From Pegoplata infirma (taxonomy: Eukaryota; Arthropoda; Insecta; Diptera; Anthomyiidae), in contig OY992536.1 in assembly GCA_963921195.1 (NCBI GenBank), forward strand, positions 106,480,778-106,544,777: a stretch of 64,000 nucleotides of DNA. Direction: 5' to 3'. Below, one piece after another: positions 1-10,114 of the stretch (position 1 is the first letter of the stretch; every line of letters starts with the position of its first letter). The notes beneath the pieces are model-generated. The model searched no databases. It had not been told where the DNA came from and saw only the letters and a program-made list of their open reading frames with translations. The translations under genes were made by a program, and so were the position numbers.

Positions 1-395
1 GAATTGTCTTAAAATTTTACTTTGGAGCTCTTGGATCGTGTCCAAAGGAGGGTGGTGCTTATCAATGACGATAGCTTAACTAACTGGATTGGCTCATTAG
101 AGTTGTGACGAAATGTGTGGGTTGTGTAACTCTGTTCGATCGATATTACCATGAAAAGTGTTCTACTGAGATAAGTGAACTTATCCCTAGAGCACGAGCT
201 TTGTTTGCACCACTCTGTCTTCTAGTAGATCACATCGGTTTGTTGTCGATTTTCCAGTTGACAGCTCGTCGGATTACAGATATGGTTTGTTTATGGGTCG
301 AACAAACCGTATGTGGAATAAACTCCCCGCAGTCTTCCCAGTTTCTTTTAATATAGATAAATTCAAGTCAATTTCCCACGGATGGATCGAAGATG
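1..395 (+). pseudogene. CR1-like LINE ORF2 C-terminus remnant (family X)
   Basis: Reading across several frames gives a typical C-terminal tail of a CR1/L2-type LINE polyprotein: a segment like VGCVTLFDRYYHEKCSTEI, then a GRTNRMWNKLP block near 290-330, then FNIDKFKS. The frame shifts at least three times (around 100, 215 and 335), so this is dead. It joins abruptly at about 396 to an RNase H sequence of another LINE family. Other parts of family X (endonuclease and start of reverse transcriptase) occur at 29818-32024. The clade name rests on recalled family resemblance only. Confidence 0.6.
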
Positions 396-1113
396 GCCTT
401 AAAATAAGGCCTCATTGTGACTTCCGGACAATTGTAATGTTTTACAGGCTGAGGTACTTGAAATTGATAAAGCCGTGCAAATGATTATGACAAGTGACCT
501 ACGTCCTTACGCCATTAACATTTTCGTGGATAGTCTTGCATCTCTGAAGACCTTAGAATCAAACACTGTAAAATCGAGAATTATTAAGGGCTCGTAACAC
601 AACTGGTGACGCAACAAAAGTAGCAGTAACAAATCAGCTGTTAATTTTTGTTATATGGCAATACATGTAAATTACTGAGCGAAGTAGCATCTTACGTGAA
701 AATCGAATGCCTTTTGATTGTCACGTAAGAAAAATTTAGCGAGTACTTGTTACTTGATTACTTTATCAGTTGACTAACGAGCTTTTTAGGAACTGTAAAC
801 AATCCCTTCACAAAATCAGTCAGCACAGAGTCAAGCTAATCTAGGTCCCTGGACATAGGGAGATCGCTGGGAACGAACGTGTCATAGGGGAATACGGGGA
901 AACGAGATTGCCGACTCCTTTGCAAATCTTCACTTCTATACAATTCCTCACAATCCGGAACCCCTGATTGGTATAGGCTGACATGACTGATACTTTGAAT
1001 CAACTCTCATATGAAAACCGTTTTCATGGAAAGATGGTCAAAAGAGTTGGCATGCAAGAATACCAAACGTTTTGTGATTAAGCCAGACAAGAAAGTGGCT
1101 AATTATCTACTCA
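396..1113 (+). pseudogene. RNase H-bearing LINE remnant (family B), RNase H and tail
   Basis: The region 430-590 reads in broken frames as an RNase H domain core (QAEVL-type block, then NIFVDSLASL, where the usual TDS is VDS). It resumes after a small insertion at 590-782 as a KLIWVPGH-type motif near 835-860 and a degenerate C-terminal part to about 1113. It matches the copy at 21231-21911 closely, so both belong to one family. It has many frameshifts and stops and is non-functional. The right end runs directly into the inverted-repeat element that starts at 1114. Confidence 0.65.
590..782. mobile_element. 193-bp MITE inside the family B RNase H
   Basis: The sequence interrupts the RNase H reading between '...ATTATTA' and 'AGGAACTG', where the paralogue at 21590-21606 is continuous. 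Ends are inverted: GCTCGT...AACT at the left and AGTT...ACGAGC at the right. The flanks TTATTAAGG (581-589) and TTTTTAGG (783-790) look like a decayed 8-9 bp target duplication. Inside is a perfect 10-bp hairpin, TCTTACGTGA (690-699) with TCACGTAAGA (721-730). There is no coding capacity. The superfamily is uncertain, though an 8-bp duplication would suggest hAT. Confidence 0.55.
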
Positions 1114-1498
1114 CAAGGAAGGTCTCTCTAGTGTCACCCGCTGATCTTTATAGAATTGGTTTCATTTTGTAGAGTAGGAAAAATAAAGGGACACGTATTT
1201 TTTTTAGCGGCCCAAATTTATATTTAGGGGGTGAAAATGAGGGGGGGGGGGCAAGAAACGATATTTTTCAGTTTTTTGCGTTTATCTCCTATATTATTCA
1301 AAGAAACATAGTCATGTTACATACCAAATGAAAGATCTTTGGAAAACCCATCTTCTTGTGCAAAGAACGTGTCCAAACATGCCCAACTTTTTGGCATATT
1401 GAGTAAAATAACAAAATTTTAGGACATTTTTGTTAATAAGTCGAAAAATATTTACTTTTTGGCACATTGTTAGCTTCACGAGATAAGTATTTTAAATA

Positions 1499-1760
1499 CA
1501 CTCAAAAAAATACATTAGTAGATTTACTATTTTTTTTTTGCTAAGGCTGGTTAGCTAACTTTTAGCAAATTTTTAGTTGAGATTAGCATGTTAGCAAAAT
1601 TATCTTGTAAACTTCATTTAGCGCATTAGCAATTTTAAACAAAATTTAAACTATTTTTTTTTTGCTAAATTTAAAATTGAGTTCATCCAAATTTTTACAA
1701 GCTTTTTTGCTAATATTAGCAAAAATAAATGGTAATTTTTTTTTTATTTTCAGATAACTT
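1499..1760 (+). repeat. End of a CACTCAAAAAA-type MITE
   Basis: The sequence starts TA-CACTCAAAAAAATAC and continues with a TTAGCAAAtTTTTAG-rich stretch. Equivalent ends lie at 7682 (inverted), 16845, 18393, 39080 and 39868. The matching opposite end is not adjacent, so this is either one end of a large element closing at 7682 or a truncated copy. Confidence 0.45.
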
Positions 1761-1793
1761 AAAATGGCGCTATCTCGGAAACTAAGCCAGATA

Positions 1794-4640
1794 AAAAGCC
1801 TAGAGGGAAAAAAAAGCCACCTTGGTGGTCAAATGAGTTGCAGACGAGCAGAGATTCCTGCAGAAAGCTCTTTAATAAGGCTAAATTTTCAAGAGCGGAC
1901 GAGGACTGGTCTGCATACAGGCTGCAACTTAAGAGTTATAAAAAGATGATCAGAAATGCAAAATGTGATTCTTGGAAAAACTTCTGTGGAAACATAGAAG
2001 ACGTTTCTGAGGCATCCAGGCTGCGCAAGGTTCTGGCTTCTTCTCCTTGCACCCTGGGATACCTGAAAGATCCTAATGGGGTGTGGTCTTCCTCCAGTGG
2101 AGAGTCGCTGGATCTCCTTTTAAACACGCATTTTCCGGGCAATTCCATGACGCCGTTTCAAGCTTTGGAACGTTCTGACGCCCAAGCATCTGAAATTGCT
2201 TCGGAAATAATAAATATGCCAACATTAATCTGGGCGATAAAAAGCTTCAGGCCCTATAAATCCCCGGGACCTGATGGTATAATCCCGGCTGAGTTGCAGC
2301 AAGTGTCGAACTATATAGCCCCGTTGCTGTATAATCTATACACAGCATGCATCAACTGGTCGTATATTCCTTTAAAATGGAGGGATACCAGAGTCGTATT
2401 TATCCCGAAGGCTGGGAAAAGTTCCCACACAGCTCCGAAGGATTTCAGACCAATTAGTCTGTCTTCTTTTTTGTTAAAGACAATGGAACGAATGATAGAC
2501 TCATATTTGCGTAGAGTGATTGATCCGAGGTTGCTTTCGACAAAGCAACATGCATACAGCAAGGGACGATCAACGGAAACAGCTCTTCATGAGCTCGTTG
2601 GTACCATCGAGAGATCGCTTTCGGTAAAGGAGTACACTATGGTGGCCTTTCTTGATATTGAGGGGGCTTTTAATAATGTCATCCCAGAATCGATAATATT
2701 GGCATTGTCTGGTCTGGGAGTAAAGCGTGAAATCGTTTTAATGGTGGAAAGCCTACTTGCCAGTAGACGTATAACGTCTGAATTGGGAGCGTCCGTCATA
2801 TCTCGATTTGTCAATAGGGGCACACCACAAGGAGGTGTTCTTTCGCCGCTTCTTTGGAACCTGGGACTGAATTCAATGCTACTATCTCTAGAAGCACGTG
2901 GTTGTCATGTTGTCGCATATGCTGACGATGTCGCGATAGCGGTAAAGGGGAAGCATCTGCCAACATTGCGGGACATTCTTCAGGGTTCTCTGAAAGATCT
3001 GTCTAAATGGGCAAGAGACTGTGGTCTAGGAGTTAATCCTAGTAAAACAGAGCTTGTTTTATTTACAAGGAAAATTAAGATTCCTGCTTTCGATCCTATT
3101 TCTCTGGACGGTACTGAAATCAACTTCTCAGATGGAGCCAAGTATCTTGGAGTTTTTCTAGATAGGAAGCTGAATTTCAGGCGTAATATTGAGGAACGGG
3201 TGAGAAAAGCAACGATTGCTTTGTATTCCTGTAAAAGGGCCATTGGAAAACGATGGGGTTTTAGCCCTCAAGTCGTTCATTGGATCTATACAGCAGTGGT
3301 GCGTCCAATTTTGCTGTATGGAATCATTGTCTGGTGGCCTGCTTTAGAAACAAAAGCGAACTGTGTCTTTATCACGAAGGTACAGAGAATGGCGTCAATG
3401 TGCATCACTGGTGCTTTTCGTACTACACCTACGGCTGCATTAGAAATCCTCCTTCACCTGATACCCTTGGACATATTGGGTAGGCAGTATGCAGCTGCGT
3501 CGGCAATTCGACTTAATAGCACGCTGCAATGGAGGAGCAGCGATTGTGGCCATAGCGCGATCTTGAAAAAGATAACAATACCACAAAATGTGGATTGTGC
3601 TCCCTCTTTGAGCCTCTTTGAGCGCCACTTTACCACTATGATACCATCCAGGGAGTCTTGGATGGGGGATACTCCGGGAAGTGGAGCTAACATAAATTTT
3701 TACACAGATGGATCGAGGCTGCACGAACAAGTGGGCTTTGGGGTCTATTCGGAAGAGCTTGGATTGAGCCTGGCTCGTAGATTGCCAGATCATTGCAGTG
3801 TTTACCAGGCAGAGATGCTGGCAATAAAGGAAGTGGCTGACTGGTTGAGCTGCAATGTCTTGTCTACAACCGCAGTCAACATCTATACTGACAGTCAAGC
3901 CGCGGTCAAGTCCCTGGATTCAATGTTTCTGAAAACAAGATCTGCCCTTAACTGTCGCACGTCTTTAAATGAGATGGCCAAGCAGTTTAACATACGACTC
4001 ATATGGGTCCCAGGGCACAGAGACATTCCAGGGAATTGCAAAGCCGATGAGCTTGCAAGACTAGGAACTACCTTACAGGTTCCAACAGAATTGGAATGTG
4101 TTGGTATGCCTCTAGAAACTTGCAAGCAAAACCTACGGCTTTGTTCTGCGACGGAGACTAATCAAAGATGGGCAAATGGATGGACGTGTGAGACAACACG
4201 ACTGATTTGGCCTTCTCTTAATCAGGGGCGCACAAGTGAGCTGATATCGCTTCCAAGAGGAGAGATTTCGACGGTGGTTTCTATAATTACCGGACACTGT
4301 CTTATAGGGAAGCACGCAGAGCGGTTAAATGTGCCGTCGAATGACTTTTGCCGAAGTTGCATGGATGAAGAGGAGTTGGAAACTATCGAACACTTTATTT
4401 GCCATTGCCCGGCACTTTCTGGTCAGCGACTTGCTTCACTGGGATCTAGGGAGCTGTACGATCTTTCTGATTTGTCGGATGTCAAAATTCAACATCTAAG
4501 GAGTTTCATAAGAACCTCAAACTGGTTTAACGACAGGGACTAGTAGGGAAACCTATTACGATCCCGTGGTATCACAATGGACCTCAGAGTCTAAGTGTGT
4601 TGACGTAAAACGTCAGCAGCCACTTACAACCTAACCTAAC
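1794..4640 (+). mobile_element. 5'-truncated family A LINE copy with 12-bp TSD
   Basis: The copy is flanked by the direct repeat CTAAGCCAGATA at 1782-1793 and 4641-4652. It begins within ORF2 (equivalent to residue 329 of the full-length copy at 54603-59788) and ends in the family's 3' tail of CCTAA units. 5' truncation with a perfect target duplication is the signature of target-primed reverse transcription. The target is the interior of the composite element 1114-7897. Sequence agreement with the full-length copy is almost complete, so the insertion is young. Confidence 0.9.
1796..4543 (+). CDS. Family A LINE ORF2, N-terminally truncated (RT + RNase H + zinc knuckle)
   Basis: The frame is open from the truncation point at 1796 to TAG at 4541-4543. 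It covers the region upstream of the reverse transcriptase, the whole reverse transcriptase (SPGPDGI, RPISLSS, AFLDIEGAF, TPQGGVLSP, AYADD, LGVFLD motifs in order), an RNase H domain (YTDGS, QAEMLAI, YTDSQ, WVPGH, ADELA) and a C-terminal CX2C-X10-H-X4-C knuckle. The endonuclease domain is missing, so the copy cannot retrotranspose on its own. All catalytic residues that remain are present. It differs from residues 329-1243 of the full-length protein at about ten positions (for example D500 to N and A686 to G). No promoter or genuine start codon is associated with it. It is best treated as a dead-on-arrival insertion whose frame has not yet decayed. Confidence 0.9.
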   Translation, partial: KPRGKKKPPWWSNELQTSRDSCRKLFNKAKFSRADEDWSAYRLQLKSYKKMIRNAKCDSWKNFCGNIEDVSEASRLRKVLASSPCTLGYLKDPNGVWSSSSGESLDLLLNTHFPGNSMTPFQALERSDAQASEIASEIINMPTLIWAIKSFRPYKSPGPDGIIPAELQQVSNYIAPLLYNLYTACINWSYIPLKWRDTRVVFIPKAGKSSHTAPKDFRPISLSSFLLKTMERMIDSYLRRVIDPRLLSTKQHAYSKGRSTETALHELVGTIERSLSVKEYTMVAFLDIEGAFNNVIPESIILALSGLGVKREIVLMVESLLASRRITSELGASVISRFVNRGTPQGGVLSPLLWNLGLNSMLLSLEARGCHVVAYADDVAIAVKGKHLPTLRDILQGSLKDLSKWARDCGLGVNPSKTELVLFTRKIKIPAFDPISLDGTEINFSDGAKYLGVFLDRKLNFRRNIEERVRKATIALYSCKRAIGKRWGFSPQVVHWIYTAVVRPILLYGIIVWWPALETKANCVFITKVQRMASMCITGAFRTTPTAALEILLHLIPLDILGRQYAAASAIRLNSTLQWRSSDCGHSAILKKITIPQNVDCAPSLSLFERHFTTMIPSRESWMGDTPGSGANINFYTDGSRLHEQVGFGVYSEELGLSLARRLPDHCSVYQAEMLAIKEVADWLSCNVLSTTAVNIYTDSQAAVKSLDSMFLKTRSALNCRTSLNEMAKQFNIRLIWVPGHRDIPGNCKADELARLGTTLQVPTELECVGMPLETCKQNLRLCSATETNQRWANGWTCETTRLIWPSLNQGRTSELISLPRGEISTVVSIITGHCLIGKHAERLNVPSNDFCRSCMDEEELETIEHFICHCPALSGQRLASLGSRELYDLSDLSDVKIQHLRSFIRTSNWFNDRD

Positions 4641-5038
4641 CTAAGCCAGATACAGCAAAATGGAGGCGATTTTTGGTTTTTTAGTATCACCGGTCCTCTT
4701 CACATGTGTGGACCCTAATGGGTCCTAACTTTGGATCCAAAAAAGTTAGCATTCCCGAAAATTTTAAAATGCTCATATCTCGGTAAATATTGCCGACACA
4801 ACAAAATGTCCAAAAGAATTTTTGTAGCTCTCAACACGTAGAACAAGACCGCAAAATAATCAAAAGCTCTCCGAGCTTTTGATTATTATTATCGAGTTTT
4901 GTAATTCTTAAAACCCCGGTGGTCCCCTAAAATCACGTATCTCAAAAACTAAGCAAGGTAAAGCGAAACGGTCACAAATTTTGGATCAAAAACTATGAAG
5001 ATTTTTAAGGAACCCAACTAGGTCTAGGCCCATCGGCG

Positions 5039-6000
5039 CACAGTGGCGCCTTTTGACTTTTTTCGTTGCAAAAATCATAACTTTTGAACCAATGAAGATA
5101 TTTTAAAAATTTAAAGAGCATTCGAAAGAAGACTCCCCTAGCTTCAAAATATATGAGCCGCAAGGTAACAGGCCAGCCGCGGCACTGTGCACAGTGTCGT
5201 ATTTTGACTTTTTTCGTTGTAAGCTTTATAAATTTTAAAGTAATAAAGATATTAGTGTCCGACCTAATATTCGGCTTTGGCTTCGGCCAAAAAGCACTAT
5301 TCGGCCACTATTCGGCTTCGGCCACAATTTTGGCCGAATAGGCCGAATACCGAATAATTGTATATTTGTGCTCACGTGTTGAAAAACACACTAAACTAAC
5401 TTTGAATCACAAAAACATTTTACTAAGTGTTTTTGCAACTAAAAACATTTTTTACATTCAAAAAAAATTTTCGGTTGAAAAATTTTTTGAATTTACACTC
5501 TAAAATATATTTTTCTACAAAAGTGTAAAAAAAAAAATTTCGCTTAAAATAAAATCATCCTAGACAACATTCATGCATTTGAGTATCCCGCCGAGTCGAG
5601 TTTTATTTTTTTTTCTTGTTTTTACTACATAAATATTTTTTTTTTTAATATTCGGCTTCGGTTTGGCCGAATAGTAAAAATTTGGCCGAATATTCGGCTT
5701 CGGCCAAAAAAGGTGTATTCGGTCGGACACTAAAAGATATTATCAAGAAACCCCTTCAGCTTAAAAATAAGAAGCCCACATGGCCATTGGCCCACTGCAG
5801 CACAGTGCCTCGTTTTGACTTTTTTTCGTTGCAAAAATCACAAGTTTTGAAGTATTCAAGGCATTTTTTTTAATGTTTAAAACGCACTTGAATTTTATCT
5901 CCTTTAGCTTCAAGAAAAGCGCATCCACATTGCCCGCTTCGGCACTGTGACCAGTGACACCTTTTGATCTATTTTGTTGCAAAAAGCCTATCTTTTAAAG
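5039..6000 (+). repeat. Degenerate ~120-150 bp tandem repeat
   Basis: A block reading GCACAGTG...TTTTGACTTTTTTCGTTG recurs at about 5039, 5190, 5799 and 5945. Each is followed by an AAAATCATAACTTTTGAA-like segment and a CCTTCAGCTT-like segment. Spacings are about 151, 121 (after removing the 488-bp insertion at 5253-5740) and 149. It lies inside the composite element 1114-7897. Units are strongly diverged, so it is an old array. Confidence 0.6.
5253..5732. mobile_element. hAT-like MITE with ATTCGGCTTCGGCC array, 8-bp TSD
   Basis: Perfect 12-bp terminal inverted repeats TAGTGTCCGACC are flanked by an exact 8-bp duplication AAAGATAT (5245-5252 and 5733-5740). Both subterminal regions are filled with overlapping ATTCGGC, TTCGGCC and GGCCGAATA words in both orientations. 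The middle is A/T-rich and non-coding. An 8-bp duplication with short TIRs is the pattern of hAT elements; the transposase must come from elsewhere. It interrupts one unit of the surrounding tandem repeat. Confidence 0.82.
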
Positions 6001-6019
6001 TAATGATATTTCTAAATCT

Positions 6020-7480
6020 AAAAATTATTTAAAATATAACTTCTTGTGCGTCAAATTAGGTCAGTCCGCACGCTAGTATTCTCGTGAATACATATTAAAA
6101 GTCTCGAAAAAATACCACTCTTATATTACAGAGAAAAATAATAAAAAAATTAGGAAATTTTTAACGGTATTGAGTAAATTTTGCACCAGAAAACCATTTG
6201 ATATTTAAAATTTAATAAATGTTTACCAACAAATTTGAGTAAATTTTCAATTTATAAAACTAAAATTTTACTTGAATTTATTTTTTTTTGTTTTTTTTTT
6301 TAAGTAATTTTTTAATTGTGGCAAGTAAAAGTTTACTTAAAACTTATATATTTTAAAAAAGTTTCACCTTTTAAACTAACCAAGTATATTTATGTCTTAA
6401 AGACTAGGCAAATTTTAAAAAGATGATTAGAAACTTTCAAATATATAAAAAAAGAACTATAAACTCAATGAAAATTCAAAACACTAATTTTATTTTTTTG
6501 TAATGAGATATAGGTTCAATTTTAACAGGTCATTCATTAGGGTTAAAAAATGTAAGACTTTCTCAATTAAAAACTTATTAAAAATCTTGTTAGATAACGT
6601 TTGTTTCTTTCTTTGTACACAAACCTTTGTCTATTTAAAAAATTCTTAAAAATTCCGAGATGAAACATAAGTTTTTCGCAATTTTTATGTTTAACTTTGT
6701 TTTATTAAAAATAAAAAATTTTAACTTCAAAAAAATATCTTAATTCGTTCAGGAGTTACAGCTCGTCAAAGTAATTACTTATAAAAAAAAACTCCGCTAG
6801 GGGGCGTTATAAGCAAATAATAAAGCCAAAAAAAAACAAAATAATAAATTAAAGACCAATACATCTACTAAGCTTGGTAAAAAAATCCAGTGGATCACAA
6901 AACTGCCCAAAATCTGTTAGGATATTTTAAAAATATCTCCTTTTCGTAGTAAAAGTTGTTACAGTTTCTTTGTTTTTTCATGTACACGGGCAAGTACGGG
7001 CACCCAATTTTTATGGAATAAGTTAGAGTATTAAATACTAAACATCCCCTGTTTAATAGGTCCCGTCACAAACCGTCACTTTTTTAGTTCTATTCTATCA
7101 AATATCAAAAAAGGCCGAAATATGGTATGTTTGCAAAACTGCGCATAAAAACAAAGTATTCGACCAAATAATCCGTTTTTTATATCGTTTCATTTGAATT
7201 AATATACCTTTCAAACGACACCAAAAAAATAATGATCGGTTGCATAGTTTGCCTGAAATTCAATTTAAAAAATTATATATTTTTTTTAAGTTTTAACTTT
7301 TTTCGGCAGACTGAAAAATTGCCAACTTTGGGTGGCTCTATAATTCATAATTTTCATCCGATTTCAAAAATGTTTTTGGATTCTTAATCAGTGAGGAGTT
7401 TTCAATCAGATGTAATCATTCATTTTATCAAATTCTTCTGTCAGTTTTTGGATTTTTGCAACGCTTTTAGGGAAAAGGCG
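6020..7480. other. Non-coding interior of the composite element
   Basis: A very A/T-rich stretch with long T and A runs. I see no reading frame with a recognisable domain and no terminal repeats inside it. Short phrases resemble the flanking repeats near 4700-5000. Confidence 0.5.
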
Positions 7481-7494
7481 CCACAGTGCGGCGT

Positions 7495-7682
7495 CTGGAA
7501 CTATCGGGTCCGAACCCAATGGGGATCCTCAAATGTGTATCAACTAAGTTGAAATAAAAAAAAAATTCAGTTAACTAATTTTTGGCAAAACATTTTTGCT
7601 AACTTTACCAAAAAAATTGTGGGTTCAAAATCAATTTACAAGCTTATTTTGCTAACATTACAGTTTTTTTTTTTTTTGAGTG
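7495..7682 (-). repeat. Conserved repeat end, inverted relative to 16845-17045
   Basis: This runs from CGGGTCCGAACCCAATGGGG-like sequence through TTTGGCAAAACATTTTTGCT to a TTTTTTTGAGTG-TA end at 7682. The same sequence in the opposite orientation lies at 16845-17045, reading TA-CACTCACAAAAAAACTG and ending in the GGGTTCGGACC block. Two copies sharing both the terminus and the internal sequence support a genuine element end in the CACTCAAAA family. Confidence 0.55.
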
Positions 7683-7900
7683 TACCTTTAATCTGATCCA
7701 CATATGCCCATATTAATTTTGAGTAGATAGGCGTAAATCGTAAAAAACTGAAAAAGATCAATTTCCCCATACAAATCGACCCCCCGTAAAAATTAATGTG
7801 GGCCGCTAAAAAAATTTTCGTCCAATTTATTTTCGTTCTGAGCAAAATAGCCAAATTTCATGAAGATAGGAGGGTGACACCAGGGAGACTCTCCTTGTCA

Positions 7901-8135
7901 GTCTCAGTGATAAGTGATATTATGGAGAATGCGCTGGGTGTAGTCAACTTGTGGGCTACTGGTTGTAGTCTTGGGGTTAACCCAGGTAAGGCGGAACTGG
8001 TTTTATTTACAACAAAGAGAAAGCTTCCGCAGTTTGAATTACCTTACCTAGGAGAACATAGGGTAAAAAAGGCTTGTGTAGCTTTTTATGCTTGCAGGAA
8101 AACATTCGGCAGAACATGGGGGTTGCACATTTTTA
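7901..8135 (+). pseudogene. Family B LINE reverse transcriptase fragment
   Basis: The translation contains the region just after the catalytic YADD box: NLWATGCSLGVNPGKAELV at about 7947-8003, followed after a deletion by VKKACVAFYACRKTFGRTWG at about 8070-8130. This is the counterpart of SKWARDCGLGVNPSKTELVL in family A but clearly a different family. The palm catalytic box itself is missing. It is dead, bounded on the left by the composite element and fading out on the right. Confidence 0.6.
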
Positions 8136-9170
8136 TATCCATTGAAGTCACAACTTTTGTTTGGGATTTTTCATAACATCTTTTATCTTTTGACCTATAA
8201 AAAAAAATCATTTAATGATCTTTATTAAGATCTAAAAAATCTTAAAATGTCAGTGTTGCAACAGAGTTTGTATTTACCTCTCTAAACTTTTTAAAATTAC
8301 TACAAAAAAACAAAAGAAAAAAAACTTAACTTTCAAAATCGCACTTAAATAAAACATCATGTCCATAAAAATTAACACATCCTATGAAACACTCAACAGC
8401 AATTTAATGTCCAACACGTGTATTTTACCATTTTGCTATAATACCATGAAAAACAACGTCAAACTGAAGAAGAAGACCAAAAAAAAAAAAAAAGAAGAGA
8501 AGAAGGTCTTTGCCCTTTTACACAGTTTTCTTGTGGAACAGATTTTACGATTACGAGTTCACACAAACAGAGCAGGTAATTTTTTTTTGTATTCATATTT
8601 ATTTTACTTACACGTTGTGTAAACACTTAAAACAGGAGTTTTTCTACATAAAAATATGTATCATGGTTGGGTACCATAACCTTTTGAAAACTAATACCCG
8701 TTAGTACCGCTGGAATTGCCGTAGAGAACTTGGTCGGGGGCAACATACTCAGAAGCGTTAAAAAAGTGGATCGATAACTCTACAATTTTCTATCGAAAAT
8801 TTTTCTCTATCAAGTTATCGATAACTTTACAATATTGTATAACCCTTTTTTGCTATCGACAACTCTACATTGTTTTACTTTATCTTTATAAACAAAACGA
8901 AAGTTTTATCGCATCAAAAAAATTTTAAATTTACAATTTTTTTGGTAAAAGCTTGCAAAATTACAAAATTATTGGTAAAAAGCTTGTAAAATAACAAGAA
9001 ATTATTGTCAAATGGAGGTAGAAAAAAAAACAAAACAGTTAAAAACGTTTCTTTTAATTTTACAAGGTTTTTTTGAGTGTATAATTTTTTATTAAATTTT
9101 TTTTGTAATCTTATTATCGATAACTCTTCATTTTTTTTATAGAAATTTATTTTCCTTCACTTCTCTTAGT
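8136..9170. other. Non-coding stretch with TATCGATAACTCTACA repeats
   Basis: The words TCGATAACTCTACA, TATCGATAACTTTACA and TATCGATAACTCTTCA occur near 8770, 8816, 8860 and 9115, some inverted. This resembles the subterminal arrays of the hAT-like elements elsewhere, but I could not find matching termini or a target duplication. Nothing else is recognisable. Confidence 0.4.
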
Positions 9171-9179
9171 GTATTGAGT

Positions 9180-9890
9180 AAATCCATATCAACATAGCAA
9201 AAAAAATTGAATTTTTGACGTCAATCGACCCAAATTTCGTGAAATTCGGTATATATGTAAGGACTTACTCGACTAATACTCAAACAAAGTTTAAGACTTT
9301 TAACTTCCGTAGTTTTGGAAATATGACGTTTCAAAAGTCAAGAAAATCTTTTAAAGGGTAAATTATAAATATTTATATTTTGAAAAGTATTTGAGCTATA
9401 TCACTCCCAGATAGCTTTTTTTAAAGGCAAAACCATCACTTTTAATATATCATTTCGCGAAAATTTTTATTTTGTGATCTTTTTTGTATTTCTGCACAAT
9501 TCGCGATTTGCGAAAATATATCAAAAAAAGCGACATTTTTAAAAATCTGAAAAAAATATATGTTAATGGCTTGAGTCTTAGCTACAAGGTCTAAAAATTT
9601 CGCGTTGGTGAACGTATTAAGTCCAGAGATATTAATGAAAATGTGTTGCGAAGTAGGAAATTTTTTCCAAATCTCATGAATATTTAATTATTATTTTTGA
9701 ATATTTTTGTAAATACATAAAATAAAACGGTGAAAAAAGTAAAGTTGATGGTAATGTACGAGTACTACACATGAATACAATGTAACATAACTTTTTATCA
9801 ATTACACTACTTAACAAAAGTCAACTTTTTTTTGCAGAAACTTCTAGAACACATTTTTGAAAGTATTTGCCCTGAACGAATCTGTCATCA
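9180..9890 (+). repeat. Left arm of a long inverted repeat
   Basis: The reverse complement of this arm matches 15220-15845 over most of its length. Paired landmarks include the GAAAATATATC...GCGACATTTT block (about 9505-9540), the GAACGTATTAAG block (about 9610), the AAACGGTGAAAAAAGTAAAG block (about 9727) and GTCAACTTTTTTTTGCAGA (about 9820). The arms are diverged by point changes and small indels. They probably are the ends of an old long-TIR element whose centre took the LINE at 9943-14746. Confidence 0.65.
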
Positions 9891-9940
9891 TAAACATTTT
9901 ATCAAACTGTCTTCTGAACATATAGGCCTTTTTAACAGAC

Positions 9941-9963
9941 TAGTTAGTTAGTTAGTTAGTTAA
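9941..9963 (-). repeat. 3' tail of the intact LINE, (TTAG)n on the + strand
   Basis: Five to six TTAG units (AACT/CTAA on the element's sense strand) follow an AATAAA hexamer on the minus strand (complement of 9970-9975). Short tandem-repeat tails rather than poly(A) are typical of CR1/L2-group LINEs and support this as the 3' end. Confidence 0.8.
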
Positions 9964-10114
9964 TTGTTCTTTATTTGAATTCATTTTAGTATAACAATTG
10001 ATTTAAAGTACATATTATAAAATAATAAAGTTAGAACATACGACTTTGACTTAATGTCGTCAGTCGGAAAAAGATAATTTTAAATAAATGATATTGCTTT
10101 GTGTTACTTAAAAG

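Larger units (their letters stand above)
1114..7897. mobile_element. Composite element with long inverted ends (CAAGGA...TCCTTG)
   Basis: The left end begins CAAGGAAGGTCTCTCTAGTG and the right end is its inverted counterpart (CACCAGGGAGACTCTCCTTG). Similarity continues inward for roughly 100 bp, through an AGCGGCCCA block near 1207 and its complement near 7800. The same terminal family appears as short versions at 30701-31294 and 32950-33162. TCA occurs on both sides (1111-1113, 7898-7900), a possible 3-bp duplication. However, the left flank is family B RNase H and the right flank is family B reverse transcriptase, which is not the order of an undisturbed target, so the duplication is doubtful. 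The interior has no transposase and holds later insertions (1794-4640, 5253-5732). Confidence 0.5.

Noticed and set aside
1111..7900. TCA as a proven 3-bp target duplication
   Set aside because: A 3-bp match is weak, and the two LINE flanks are not in normal order.
8359..8622. Lys-rich 87-residue frame
   Set aside because: Generated by an AAG/AAA-rich tract; no recognisable protein.
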